Of a DNA stretch of 64,000 nt, positions 9,136 through 23,383 are shown in pieces; the first letter of the stretch is position 1, and each line of letters begins with the position of its first letter. A model generated the notes under the pieces. That model made no database searches, was not told where the DNA came from, and saw only the letters and a program-made list of their open reading frames with translations. The translations under genes were made by a program, and so were the position numbers. The stretch is from Canna indica (lineage: Eukaryota > Streptophyta > Magnoliopsida > Zingiberales > Cannaceae): assembly GCA_034359265.1 (NCBI GenBank), contig CP136898.1, forward strand, positions 55,789,501 to 55,853,500, given 5' to 3'.

Positions 9136-12100
9136 CTAGAAACGCCGAGCAATCTGAGTCCCGAGCAACTCCAGAACATTCACTGTGATGGGAGAAGTTG
9201 TTAATCGAGTTATATTTGATAGACTAATGCAAAGAATTGCATAATTTTTCGAATAGAATCTTGAACGAAGTCGACTGATTGAACTTCGGGGTATCGGTTC
9301 GAAACGAACAGAAATCTGAGTTGCGAGGGACTCCAGAACATTCACTGTGATGGGAGAAGTTGTTAATCGAGTTATTTATGACAAACTAATGCAAAGAATT
9401 GCACGCTTTTTGGAATAGAATCTTCAACGAAGTCGACTGATTAAACTTCAGGGTATCGGCTAGAAACGCCCAGCAATCTGAGTCCCGAGCGACTCCAGAA
9501 CATTCACTGTGATGGGAGAAGTTGTTAAGCTAGTTAGTTATGACAAACTAATGCAAAGAATTGCACGCTTTTTGGAATAGAATCTTCAACGAAGCCGACT
9601 GATTGAACTTCAGGGTATCGGCTAGAAACGCCCAGCAATCTGAGTCACGAGCGACTCCAGAACATTCACTGTGATGGGAGAAGTTGTTAATCGAGTTATT
9701 TATGACAAACTAATGCAAAGAATTGCACGCTTTTTGGAATAGAATCTTCAACGAAGCCGACTGATTGAACTTCAGGGTATCGGCTAGAAACGCCCAGCAA
9801 TCTGAGTCCCGAGCGACTCCAGAACATTCACTGTGATGGGAGAAGTTGTTAATCGAGTTATTTATGACAAACTAATGCAAAGAATTGCACGCTTTTTGGA
9901 ATAGAATCTTCAACGAAGTCGACTGATTGAACTTCAGGGTATCGGCTAGAAACGCCCAGCAATCTGAGTCCCGAGCGACTCCAGAACATTCACTGTGATG
10001 GGAGAAGTTGTTAATCGAGTTATATTTGATAGACTAATGCAAAGAATTGCACAATTTTTCGAATAGAATCTTGAACGAAGCCGACTGATTGAACTTCGGG
10101 GTATCGGTTCGAAACGAACAGAAATCAGAGTCCCGAGCGACTCCAGAACATTCACTGTGATGGGAGAAGTTGTTAATCGAGTTATTTATGAGAAACTAAT
10201 GCAATGAATTGCACGCTTTTTGGAATAGAATCTTCAACGAAGTCGACTGATTGAACTTCAGGGTATCGGCTAGAAACGCCCAGCAATCTGAGTCCCGAGC
10301 GACTCCAGAACATTCACTGTGATGGGAGAAGTTTTTAATCTAGTTAGTTATGACAAACTAATGCAAAGAATTGCACGCTTTTTGGAATAGAATCTTCAAC
10401 GAAGTCGACTGATTGAACTTCAGGGTATCGGCTAGAAACGCCCAGCAATCTGAGTCCCGAGCGACTCTAGAACATTCACTGTGATGGGAGAAGTTGTTAA
10501 TCGAGTTATTTATGAGAAACTAATGCAAAGAATTGCACGCTTTTTGGAATAGAATCTTTAACGAAGTCGACTGATTGAACTTCAGGGTATCGGCTAGAAA
10601 CGCCCAGCAATCTGAGTCCCGAGCGACTCCAGAACATTCACTGTGATGGGAGAAGTTTTTAATCTAGTTAGTTATGACAAACTAAGGCAAAGAATTGCAC
10701 GCTTTTTGGAATAGAATCTTCAACGAAGCCGACTGATTGAACTTCATGGTATCGGCTAGAAACGCCCAGCAATCTGAGACGCGAGCGACTCCAGAACATT
10801 CACTGTGATGGGAGAAGTTGTTAATCCAGTTAGTTATGACAAACTAATGCAAAGAATTGCACGCTTTTGGAATAAAATCTTGAACGAAGCCGACTGATTG
10901 AAGTCGGGGTATCGGGTCGAATCGATCAGAAATCTGAGTCATGAGCGACTCAAGAACATTCACTGTGATGGGAGAAGTTGTTAATGGAGTTATTTATGAC
11001 AAACTAATGCAAAGAATTGCATGCTTTTTGGAATAGAATCTTCAACGAAGCCGACTGATTGAACTTTAGGGTATCGGCTAGAAACGCCCAGCAATCTGAG
11101 TCCCGAGCGACTCCAGAACATTCACTGTGATGGGAGAAGTTGTTAATCGAGTTATATTTGATAGACTAATGCAAAGAATTGCATAATTTTTCGAATAGAA
11201 TCTTGAACGAAGTCGACTGATTGAACTTCGGGGTATCGGTTCGAAACGAACAGAAATCTGAGTTGCGAGGGACTCCAGAACATTCACTGTGATGGGAGAA
11301 GTTGTTAATCGAGTTATTTATGACAAACTAATGCAAAGAATTGCACGCTTTTTGGAATAGAATCTTCAACGAAGTCGACTAATTGAACTTCAGGGTATCG
11401 GCTAGAAACGCCCAGCAATCTGAGTCCCGAGCGACTCCAGAACATTCACTGTGATGGGAGAAGTTGTTAAGCTAGTTAGTTATGACAAACTAATGCAAAG
11501 AATTGCACGCTTTTTGGAATAGAATCTTCAACGAAGCCGACTGATTGAACTTCAGGGTATCGGCTAGAAACGCCCAGCAATCTGAGTCACGAGCGACTCC
11601 AGAACATTCACTGTGATGGGAGAAGTTGTTAATCGAGTTATTTATGACAAACTAATGCAAAGAATTGCACGCTTTTTGGAATAGAATCTTCAACGAAGCC
11701 GACTGATTGAACTTCAGGGTATCGGCTAGAAACGCCCAGCAATCTGAGTCCCGAGCGACTCCAGAACATTCACTGTGATGGGAGAAGTTGTTAATCGAGT
11801 TATTTATGAAAAACTAATGCAAAGAATTGCACGCTTTTTGGAATAGAATCTTCAACGAAGTCGACTGATTGAACTTCAGGGTATCGGCTAGAAACGCCCA
11901 GCAATCTGAGTCCCGAGCGACTCCAGAACATTCACTGTGATGGGAGAAGTTGTTAATCGAGTTATATTTGATAGACTAATGCAAAGAATTGCACAATTTT
12001 TCGAATAGAATCTTGAACGAAGCCGACTGATTGAACTTCGGGGTATCGGTTCGAAACGAACAGAAATCTGAGTCCCGAGCGACTCCAGAACATTCACTGT

Positions 12101-15100
12101 GATGGGAGAAGTTGTTAATCGAGTTATTTATGAGAAACTAATGCAATGAATTGCACGCTTTTTGGAATAGAATCTTCAACGAAGTCGACTGATTGAACTT
12201 CAGGGTATCGGCTAGAAACGCCCAGCAATCTGAGTCCCGAGCGACTCCAGAACATTCACTGTGATGGGAGAAGTTTTTAATCTAGTTAGTTATGACAAAC
12301 TAATGCAAAGAATTGCACGCTTTTTGGAATAGAATCTTCAACGAAGTCGACTGATTGAACTTCAGGGTATCGGCTAGAAACGCCCAGCAATCTGAGTCCC
12401 GAGCGACTCTAGAACATTCACTGTGATGGGAGAAGTTGTTAATCGAGTTATTTATGAGAAACTAATGCAAAGAATTGCACGCTTTTTGGAATAGAATCTT
12501 CAACGAAGTCGACTGATTGAACTTCAGGGTATCGGCTAGAAACGCCCAGCAATCTGAGTCCCGAGCGACTCCAGAACATTCACTGTGATGGGAGAAGTTT
12601 TTAATCTAGTTAGTTATGACAAACTAAGGCAAAGAATTGCACGCTTTTTGGAATAGAATCTTCAACGAAGCCGACTGATTGAACTTCATGGTATCGGCTA
12701 GAAACGCCCAGTAATCTGAGACGCGAGCGACTCCAGAACATTCACTGTGATGGGAGAAGTTGTTAATCCAGTTAGTTATGACAAACTAATGCAAAGAATT
12801 GCACGCTTTTGGAATAAAATCTTGAACGAAGCCGACTGATTGAAGTCGGGGTATCGGGTCGAATCGATCAGAAATCTGAGTCATGAGCGACTCAAGAACA
12901 TTCACTGTGATGGGAGAAGTTGTTAATGGAGTTATTTATGACAAACTAATGCAAAGAATTGCATGCTTTTTGGAATAGAATCTTCAACGAAGCCGACTGA
13001 TTGAACTTTAGGGTATCGGCTAGAAACGCCCAGCAATCTGAGTCCCGAGCGACTCCAGAACATTCACTGTGATGGGAGAAGTTGTTAATCGAGTTATTTA
13101 TGACAAACTAATGCAAAGAATTGCACGCTTTTTGGAATAGAATCTTCAACGAAATCGACTGATTGAACTTCAGGGTATCGGCTAGAAACGCCCAGCAATC
13201 TGAGTCCCGAGCGACTCCAGAACATTCACTGTGATGGGAGAAGTTGTTAATCTAGTTAGTTATGACAAACTAATGCAAAGAATTGCACGCTTTTTGGAAT
13301 AGAATCTTCAACGAAGCCGACTGATTGAACTTCAGGGTATCGGCTAGAAACGCCCAGCAATTTGAGTCCCGAGCGACTCCAGAACATTCACTGTGATGGG
13401 AGAAGTTGTTAATCGAGTTATTTATGATAAACTAATGCAAAGAATTGCACGCTTTTTGGAATAGAATCTTCAACGAAGTCGACTGATTGAACTTCAGGGT
13501 ATCGGCTAGAAACGCCCAGCAATCTGAGTCCCGAGCGACTCCAGAACATTCACTGTGATGGGAGAAGTTGTTAATCGAGTTATATTTGATAGACTAATGC
13601 AAAGAATTGCATAATTTTTCGAATAGAATCTTGAACGAAGTCGACTGATTGAACTTCGGGGTATCGGTTCGAAACGAACAGAAATCTGAGTTGCGAGGGA
13701 CTCCAGAACATTCACTGTGATGGGAGAAGTTGTTAATCGAGTTATTTATGACAAACTAATGCAAAGAATTGCACGCTTTTTGGAATAGAATCTTCAACGA
13801 AGTCGACTAATTGAACTTCAGGGTATCGGCTAGAAACGCCCAGCAATCTGAGTCCCGAGCGACTCCAGAACATTCACTGTGATGGGAGAAGTTGTTAAGC
13901 TAGTTAGTTATGACAAACTAATGCAAAGAATTGCACGCTTTTTGGAATAGAATCTTCAACGAAGCCGACTGATTGAACTTCAGGGTATCGGCTAGAAACG
14001 CCCAGCAATCTGAGTCCCGAGCGACTCCAGAACATTCACTGTGATGGGAGAAGTTGTTAATCGAGTTATTTATGACAAACTAATGCAAATAATTGCACGC
14101 TTTTTGGAATAGAATCTTCAACGAAGTCGACTGATTGAACTTCAGGGTATCGGCTAGAAACGCCCAGCAATCTGAGTCCCGAGCGACTCCAGAACATTCA
14201 CTGTGATGGGAGAAGTTGTTAATCTAGTTAGTTATGACAAACTAATGCAAAGAATTACACGCTTTTTGGAATAGAATCTTCAACGAAGCCGACTGATTGA
14301 ACTTCAGGGTATCGGCTAGAAACGCCCAGCAATTTGAGTCCCGAGCGACTCTAGAACATTCACTGTGATGGGAGAAGTTGTTAATCGAGTTATATTTGAT
14401 AGACTAATGCAAAGAATTGCACAATTTTTCGAATAGAATCTTGAACGAAGCCGACTGATTGAACTTCGGGGTATCGGTTCGAAACGAACAGAAATCTGAG
14501 TCCCGAGCGACTCCAGAACATTCACTGTGATGGGAGAAGTTGTTAATCGAGTTATTTATGAGAAACTAATGCAATGAATTGCACGCTTTTTGGAATAGAA
14601 TCTTCAACGAAGTCGACTGATTGAACTTCAGGGTATCGGCTAGAAACGCCCAACAATCTGAGTCCCGAGCGACTCCAGAACATTCACTGTGATGGGAGAA
14701 GTTTTTAATCTAGTTAGTTATGACAAACTAATGCAAAGAATTGCACGCTTTTTGGAATAGAATCTTCAACGAAGTCGACTGATTGAACTTCAGGGTATCG
14801 GCTAGAAACGCCCAGCAATCTGAGTCCCGAGCGACTCTAGAACATTCACTGTGATGGGAGAAGTTGTTAATCGAGTTATTTATGAGAAACTAATGCAAAG
14901 AATTGCACGCTTTTTGGAATAGAATCTTTAACGAAGTCGACTGATTGAACTTCAGGGTATCGGCTAGAAACGCCCAGCAATCTGAGTCCCGAGCGACTCC
15001 AGAACATTCACTGTGATGGGAGAAGTTTTTAATCTAGTTAGTTATGACAAACTAATGCAAAGAATTGCACGCTTTTTGGAATAGAATCTTCAACGAAGTC

Positions 15101-17555
15101 GACTGATTGAACTTCAGGGTATCGGCTAGAAACGCCCAGCAATCTGAGTCCCGAGCGACTCCAGAACATTCACTGTGATGGGAGAAGTTGTTAATCTAGT
15201 TAGTTATGACAAACTAATGCAAAGAATTGCACGCTTTTTGGAATAGAATCTTCAACGAAGCCGACTGATTGAACTTCAGGGTATCGGCTAAAAACGCCCA
15301 GCAATTTGAGTCCCGAGCGACTCCAGAACATTCACTGTGATGGGAGAAGTTGTTAATCGAGTTATTTATGATAAACTAATGCAAAGAATTGCACGCTTTT
15401 TGGAATAGAATCTTCAACGAAGTCGACTGATTGAACTTCAGGGTATCGGCTAGAAACGCCCAGCAATCTGAGTCCCGAGCGACTCCAGAACATTCACTGT
15501 GATGGGAGAAGTTGTTAATCGAGTTATTTATGAGAAACTAATGCAATGAATTGCACGCTTTTTGGAATAGAATCTTCAACGAAGTCGACTGATTGAACTT
15601 CAGGGTATCGGCTAGAAACGCCCAGCAATCTGAGTCCCGAGCGACTCCAGAACATTCACTGTGATGGGAGAAGTTTTTAATCTAGTTAGTTATGACAAAC
15701 TAATGCAAAGAATTGCACGCTTTTTGGAATAGAATCTTCAACGAAGTCGACTGATTGAACTTCAGGGTATCGGCTAGAAACGCCCAGCAATCTGAGTCCC
15801 GAGCGACTCTAGAACATTCACTGTGATGGGAGAAGTTGTTAATCGAGTTATTTATGAGAAACTAATGCAAAGAATTGCACGCTTTTTGGAATAGAATCTT
15901 TAACGAAGTCGACTGATTGAACTTCAGGGTATCGGCTAGAAACGCCCAGCAATCTGAGTCCCGAGCGACTCCAGAACATTCACTGTGATGGGAGAAGTTG
16001 TTAATCGAGTTATTTATGACAAACTAATGCAAAGAATTGCACGCTTTTTGAAATAGAATCTTCAACGAAGTCGACTGATTGAACTTCAGGGTATCGGCTA
16101 GAAACGCCCAGCAATCTGAGTCCCGAGCGACTCCAGAACATTCACTGTGATGGGAGAAGTTGTTAATCTAGTTAGTTATGACAAACTAATGCAAAGAATT
16201 ACACGCTTTTTGGAATAGAATCTTCAACGAAGCCGACTGATTGAACTTCAGGGTATCGGCTAGAAACGCCCAGCAATTTGAGTCCCGAGCGACTCCAGAA
16301 CATTCACTGTGATGGGAGAAGTTGTTAATCGAGTTATATTTGATAGACTAATGCAAAGAATTGCACAATTTTTCGAATAGAATCTTGAACGAAGCCGACT
16401 GATTGAACTTCGGGGTATCGGTTCGAAACGAACAGAAATCTGAGTCCCGAGCGACTCCAGAACATTCACTGTGATGGGAGAAGTTGTTAATCGAGTTATT
16501 TATGAGAAACTAATGCAATGAATTGCACGCTTTTTGGAATAGAATCTTCAACGAAGTCGACTGATTGAACTTCAGGGTATCGGCTAGAAACGCCCAACAA
16601 TCTGAGTCCCGAGCGACTCCAGAACATTCACTGTGATGGGAGAAGTTTTTAATCTAGTTAGTTATGACAAACTAATGCAAAGAATTGCACGCTTTTTGGA
16701 ATAGAATCTTCAACGAAGCCGACTGATTGAACTTCAGGGTATCGGCTAGAAACGCCCAGCAATTTGAGTCCCGAGCGACTCCAGAACATTCACTGTGATG
16801 GGAGAAGTTGTTAATCGAGTTATATTTGATAGACTAATGCAAAGAATTGCACAATTTTTCGAATAGAATCTTGAACGAAGCCGACTCATTGAACTTCGGG
16901 GTATCGGTTCGAAACGAACAGAAATCTGAGTCCCGAGCGACTCCAGAACATTCACTGTGATGGGAGAAGTTGTTAATCGAGTTATTTATGAGAAACTAAT
17001 GCAAAGAATTGCACGCTTTTTGGAATAGAATCTTCAACGAAGTCGACTGATTGAACTTCAGGGTATCGGCTAGAAACGCCCAGCAATCTGAGTCCCGAGC
17101 GACTCCAGAACATTCACTGTGATGGGAGAAGTTTTTAATCTAGTTAGTTATGACAAACTAATGCAAAGAATTGCACGCTTTTTGGAATAGAATCTTCAAC
17201 GAAGTCGACTGATTGAACTTCAGGGTATCGGCTAGAAACGCCCAGCAATCTGAGTCCCGAGCGACTCCAGAACATTCACTGTGATGGGAGAAGTTGTTAA
17301 TCTAGTTAGTTATGACAAACTAATGCAAAGAATTGCACGCTTTTTGGAATAGAATCTTCAACGAAGCCGACTGATTGAACTTCAGGGTATCGGCTAGAAA
17401 CGCCCAGCAATTTGAGTCCCGAGCTACTCCAGAACATTCACTGTGATGGGAGAAGTTGTTAATCGAGTTATTTATGATAAACTAATGCAAAGAATTGCAC
17501 GCTTTTTGGAATAGAATCTTCAACGAAGTCGACTGATTGAACTTCAGGGTATCGG
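9136..17555. repeat. Satellite HOR domain with variable unit length (12, 15 and 25 monomers)
   Basis: A distinctive type I monomer (ATAATTTTTCG plus GTTGCGAGGGACTCC) marks unit starts at 9136, 11078, 13506 and 17556. Spacings are 1942, 2428 and 4050 bp, equal to 12, 15 and 25 monomers with 2 bp lost where the short variant is present. A second type I monomer follows most starts at +810 bp (9946, 11888, 14316). Units share order but differ by whole monomers, as expected from unequal exchange. Confidence 0.8.
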
Positions 17556-20500
17556 CTAGAAACGCCCAGCAATCTGAGTCCCGAGCGACTCCAGAACATT
17601 CACTGTGATGGGAGAAGTTGTTAATCGAGTTATATTTGATAGACTAATGCAAAGAATTGCATAATTTTTCGAATAGAATCTTGAACGAAGTCGACTGATT
17701 GAACTTCGGGGTATCGGTTCGAAACGAACAGAAATCTGAGTTGCGAGGGACTCCAGAACATTCACTGTGATGGGAGAAGTTGTTAATCGAGTTATTTATG
17801 ACAAACTAATGCAAAGAATTGCACGCTTTTTGGAATAGAATCTTCAACGAAGTCGACTAATTGAACTTCAGGGTATCGGCTAGAAACGCCCAGCAATCTG
17901 AGTCCCGAGCGACTCCAGAACATTCACTGTGATGGGAGAAGTTGTTAAGCTAGTTAGTTATGACAAACTAATGCAAAGAATTGCACGCTTTTTGGAATAG
18001 AATCTTCAACGAAGCCGACTGATTGAACTTCAGGGTATCGGCTAGAAACGCCCAGCAATCTGAGTCCCGAGCGACTCCAGAACATTCACTGTGATGGGAG
18101 AAGTTGTTAATCGAGTTATTTATGACAAACTAATGCAAAGAATTGCACGCTTTTTGGAATAGAATCTTCAACGAAGTCGACTGATTGAACTTCAGGGTAT
18201 CGGCTAGAAACGCCCAGCAATCTGAGTCCCGAGCGACTCCAGAACATTCACTGTGATGGGAGAAGTTGTTAATCTAGTTAGTTATGACAAACTAATGCAA
18301 AGAATTACACGCTTTTTGGAATAGAATCTTCAACGAAGCCGACTGATTGAACTTCAGGGTATCGGCTAGAAACGCCCAGCAATTTGAGTCCCGAGCGACT
18401 CCAGAACATTCACTGTGATGGGAGAAGTTGTTAATCGAGTTATATTTGATAGACTAATGCAAAGAATTGCACAATTTTTCGAATAGAATCTTGAACGAAG
18501 CCGACTTATTGAACTTCGGGGTATCGGTTCGAAACGAACAGAAATCTGAGTCCCGAGCGACTCCAGAACATTCACTGTGATGGGAGAAGTTGTTAATCGA
18601 GTTATTTATGAGAAACTAATGCAATGAATTGCACGCTTTTTGGAATAGAATCTTCAACGAAGTCGACTGATTGAACTTCAGGGTATCGGCTAGAAACGCC
18701 CAGCAATCTGAGTCCCGAGCGACTCCAGAACATTCACTGTGATGGGAGAAGTTTTTAATCTAGTTAGTTATGACAAACTAATGCAAAGAATTGCACGCTT
18801 TTTGGAATAGAATCTTCAACGAAGCCGACTGATTGAACTTCAGGGTATCGGCTAGAAACGCCCAGCAATTTGAGTCCCGAGCGACTCCAGAACATTCACT
18901 GTGATGGGAGAAGTTGTTAATCGAGTTATATTTGATAGACTAATGCAAAGAATTGCACAATTTTTCGAATAGAATCTTGAACGAAGCCGACTCATTGAAC
19001 TTCGGGGTATCGGTTCGAAACGAACAGAAATCTGAGTCCCGAGCGACTCCAGAACATTCACTGTGATGGGAGAAGTTGTTAATCGAGTTATTTATGAGAA
19101 ACTAATGCAAAGAATTGCACGCTTTTTGGAATAGAATCTTCAACGAAGTCGACTGATTGAACTTCAGGGTATCGGCTAGAAACGCCCAGCAATCTGAGTC
19201 CCGAGCGACTCCAGAACATTCACTGTGATGGGAGAAGTTTTTAATCTAGTTAGTTATGACAAACTAATGCAAAGAATTGCACGCTTTTTGGAATAGAATC
19301 TTCAACGAAGTCGACTGATTGAACTTCAGGGTATCGGCTAGAAACGCCCAGCAATCTGAGTCCCGAGCGACTCTAGAACATTCACTGTGATGGGAGAAGT
19401 TGTTAATCGAGTTATTTATGAGAAACTAATGCAAAGAATTGCACGCTTTTTGGAATAGAATCTTCAACGAAGTCGACTGATTGAACTTCAGGGTATCGGC
19501 TAGAAACGCCCAGCAATCTGAGTCCCGAGCGACTCCAGAACATTCACTGTGATGGGAGAAGTTTTTAATCTAGTTAGTTATGACAAACTAAGGCAAAGAA
19601 TTGCACGCTTTTTGGAATAGAATCTTCAACGAAGCCGACTGATTGAACTTCATGGTATCGGCTAGAAACGCCCAGCAATCTGAGACGCGAGCGACTCCAG
19701 AACATTCACTGTGATGGGAGAAGTTGTTAATCCAGTTAGTTATGACAAACTAATGCAAAGAATTGCACGCTTTTGGAATAAAATCTTGAACGAAGCCGAC
19801 TGATTGAAGTCGGGGTATCGGGTCGAATCGATCACAAATCTGAGTCATGAGCGACTCAAGAACATTCACTGTGATGGGAGAAGTTGTTAATGGAGTTATT
19901 TATGACAAACTAATGCAAAGAATTGCATGCTTTTTGGAATAGAATCTTCATTGAAGCCGACTGATTGAACTTTAGGGTATCGGCTAGAAACGCCCAGCAA
20001 TCTGAGTCCCGAGCGACTCCAGAACATTCACTGTGATGGGAGAAGTTGTTAATCGAGTTATTTATGACAAACTAATGCAAAGAATTGCACGCTTTTTGGA
20101 ATAGAATCTTCAACGAAATCGACTGATTGAACTTCAGGGTATCGGCTAGAAACGCCCAGAAATCTGAGTCCCGAGCGACTCCAGAACATTCACTGTGATG
20201 GGAGAAGTTGTTAATCTAGTTAGTTATGACAAACTAATGCAAAGAATTGCACGCTTTTTGGAATAGAATCTTCAACGAAGCCGACTGATTGAACTTCAGG
20301 GTATCGGCTAGAAACGCCCAGCAATTTGAGTCCCGAGCGACTCCAGAACATTCACTGTGATGGGAGAAGTTGTTAATCGAGTTATTTATGATAAACTAAT
20401 GCAAAGAATTGCACGCTTTTTGGAATAGAATCTTCAACGAAGTCGACTGATTGAACTTCAGGGTATCGGCTAGAAACGCCCAGCAATCTGAGTCCCGAGC

Positions 20501-23383
20501 GACTCCAGAACATTCACTGTGATGGGAGAAGTTGTTAATCGAGTTATATTTGATAGACTAATGCAAAGAATTGCATAATTTTTCGAATAGAATCTTGAAC
20601 GAAGTCGACTGATTGAACTTCGGGGTATCGGTTCGAAACGAACAGAAATCTGAGTTGCGAGGGACTCCAGAACATTCACTGTGATGGGAGAAGTTGTTAA
20701 TCGAGTTATTTATGACAAACTAATGCAAAGAATTGCACGCTTTTTGGAATAGAATCTTCAACGAAGTCGACTAATTGAACTTCAGGGTATCGGCTAGAAA
20801 CGCCCAGCAATCTGAGTCCCGAGCGACTCCAGAACATTCACTGTGATGGGAGAAATTGTTAAGCTAGTTAGTTATGACAAACTAATGCAAAGAATTGCAC
20901 GCTTTTTGGAATAGAATCTTCAACGAAGCCGACTGATTGAACTTCAGGGTATCGGCTAGAAACGCCCAGCAATCTGAGTCCCGAGCGACTCCAGAACATT
21001 CACTGTGATGGGAGAAGTTGTTAATCGAGTTATTTATGACAAACTAATGCAAAGAATTGCACGCTTTTTGGAATAGAATCTTCAACGAAGTCGACTGATT
21101 GAACTTCAGGGTATCGGCTAGAAACGCCCAGCAATCTGAGTCCCGAGCGACTCCAGAACATTCACTGTGATGGGAGAAGTTGTTAATCTAGTTAGTTATG
21201 ACAAACTAATGCAAAGAATTACACGCTTTTTGGAATAGAATCTTCAACGAAGCCGACTGATTGAACTTCAGGGTATCGGCTAGAAACGCCCAGCAATTTG
21301 AGTCCCGAGCGACTCCAGAACATTCACTGTGATGGGAGAAGTTGTTAATCGAGTTATATTTGATAGACTAATGCAAAGAATTGCACAATTTTTCGAATAG
21401 AATCTTGAACGAAGCCGACTGATTGAACTTCGGGGTATCGGTTCGAAACGAACAGAAATCTGAGTCCCGAGCGACTCCAGAACATTCACTGTGATGGGAG
21501 AAGTTGTTAATCGAGTTATTTATGAGAAACTAATGCAATGAATTGCACGCTTTTTGGAATAGAATCTTCAACGAAGTCGACTGATTGAACTTCAGGGTAT
21601 CGGCTAGAAACGCCCAGCAATCTGAGTCCCGAGCGACTCCAGAACATTCACTGTGATGGGAGAAGTTTTTAATCTAGTTAGTTATGACAAACTAATGCAA
21701 AGAATTGCACGCTTTTTGGAATAGAATCTTCAACGAAGCCGACTGATTGAACTTCAGGGTATCGGCTAGAAACGCCCAGCAATTTGAGTCCCGAGCGACT
21801 CCAGAACATTCACTGTGATGGGAGAAGTTGTTAATCGAGTTATATTTGATAGACTAATGCAAAGAATTGCACAATTTTTTGAATAGAATCTTGAACGAAG
21901 CCGACTCATTGAACTTCGGGGTATCGGTTCGAAACGAACAGAAATCTGAGTCCCGAGCGACTCCAGAACATTCACTGTGATGGGAGAAGTTGTTAATCGA
22001 GTTATTTATGAGAAACTAATGCAAAGAATTGCACGCTTTTTGGAATAGAATCTTCAACGAAGTCGACTGATTGAACTTCAGGGTATCGGCTAGAAACGCC
22101 CAGCAATCTGAGTCCCGAGCGACTCCAGAACATTCACTGTGATGGGAGAAGTTTTTAATCTAGTTAGTTATGACAAACTAATGCAAAGAATTGCACGCTT
22201 TTTGGAATAGAATCTTCAACGAAGTCGACTGATTGAACTTCAGGGTATCGGCTAGAAACGCCCAGCAATCTGAGTCCCGAGCGACTCTAGAACATTCACT
22301 GTGATGGGAGAAGTTGTTAATCGAGTTATTTATGAGAAACTAATGCAAAGAATTGCACGCTTTTTGGAATAGAATCTTCAACGAAGTCGACTGATTGAAC
22401 TTCAGGGTATCGGCTAGAAACGCCCAGCAATCTGAGTCCCGAGCGACTCCAGAACATTCACTGTGATGGGAGAAGTTTTTAATCTAGTTAGTTATGACAA
22501 ACTAAGGCAAAGAATTGCACGCTTTTTGGAATAGAATCTTCAACGAAGCCGACTGATTGAACTTCATGGTATCGGCTAGAAACGCCCAGCAATCTGAGAC
22601 GCGAGCGACTCCAGAACATTCACTGTGATGGGAGAAGTTGTTAATCCAGTTAGTTATGACAAACTAATGCAAAGAATTGCACGCTTTTGGAATAAAATCT
22701 TGAACGAAGCCGACTGATTGAAGTCGGGGTATCGGGTCGAATCGATCACAAATCTGAGTCATGAGCGACTCAAGAACATTCACTGTGATGGGAGAAGTTG
22801 TTAATGGAGTTATTTATGACAAACTAATGCAAAGAATTGCATGCTTTTTGGAATAGAATCTTCAACGAAGCCGACTGATTGAACTTTAGGGTATCGGCTA
22901 GAAACGCCCAGCAATCTGAGTCCCGAGCGACTCCAGAACATTCACTGTGATGGGAGAAGTTGTTAATCGAGTTATTTATGACAAACTAATGCAAAGAATT
23001 GCACGCTTTTTGGAATAGAATCTACAACGAAGTCGACTGATTGAACTTCAGGGTATCGGCTAGAAACGCCCAGCAATCTGAGTCCCGAGCGACTCCAGAA
23101 CATTCACTGTGATGGGAGAAGTTGTTAATCTAGTTAGTTATGACAAACTAATGCAAAGAATTGCACGCTTTTTGGAATAGAATCTTCAACGAAGCCGACT
23201 GATTGAACTTCAGGGTATCGGCTAGAAACGCCCAGCAATTTGAGTCCCGAGCGACTCCAGAACATTCACTGTGATGGGAGAAGTTGTTAATCGAGTTATT
23301 TATGATAAACTAATGCAAAGAATTGCACGCTTTTTGGAATAGAATCTTCAACGAAGTCGACTGATTGAACTTCAGGGTATCGG
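17556..23383. repeat. Two copies of an 18-monomer HOR (2914 bp)
   Basis: Marker monomers at 17556, 18366 and 18852 recur at 20470, 21280 and 21766, each offset by 2914 bp. The short variant recurs at 19777 and 22691, also 2914 bp apart. The two copies look nearly identical. A third unit starting at 23384 has lost whole monomers (its short variant at 25119 is 15, not 18, monomers from the previous one). Confidence 0.85.
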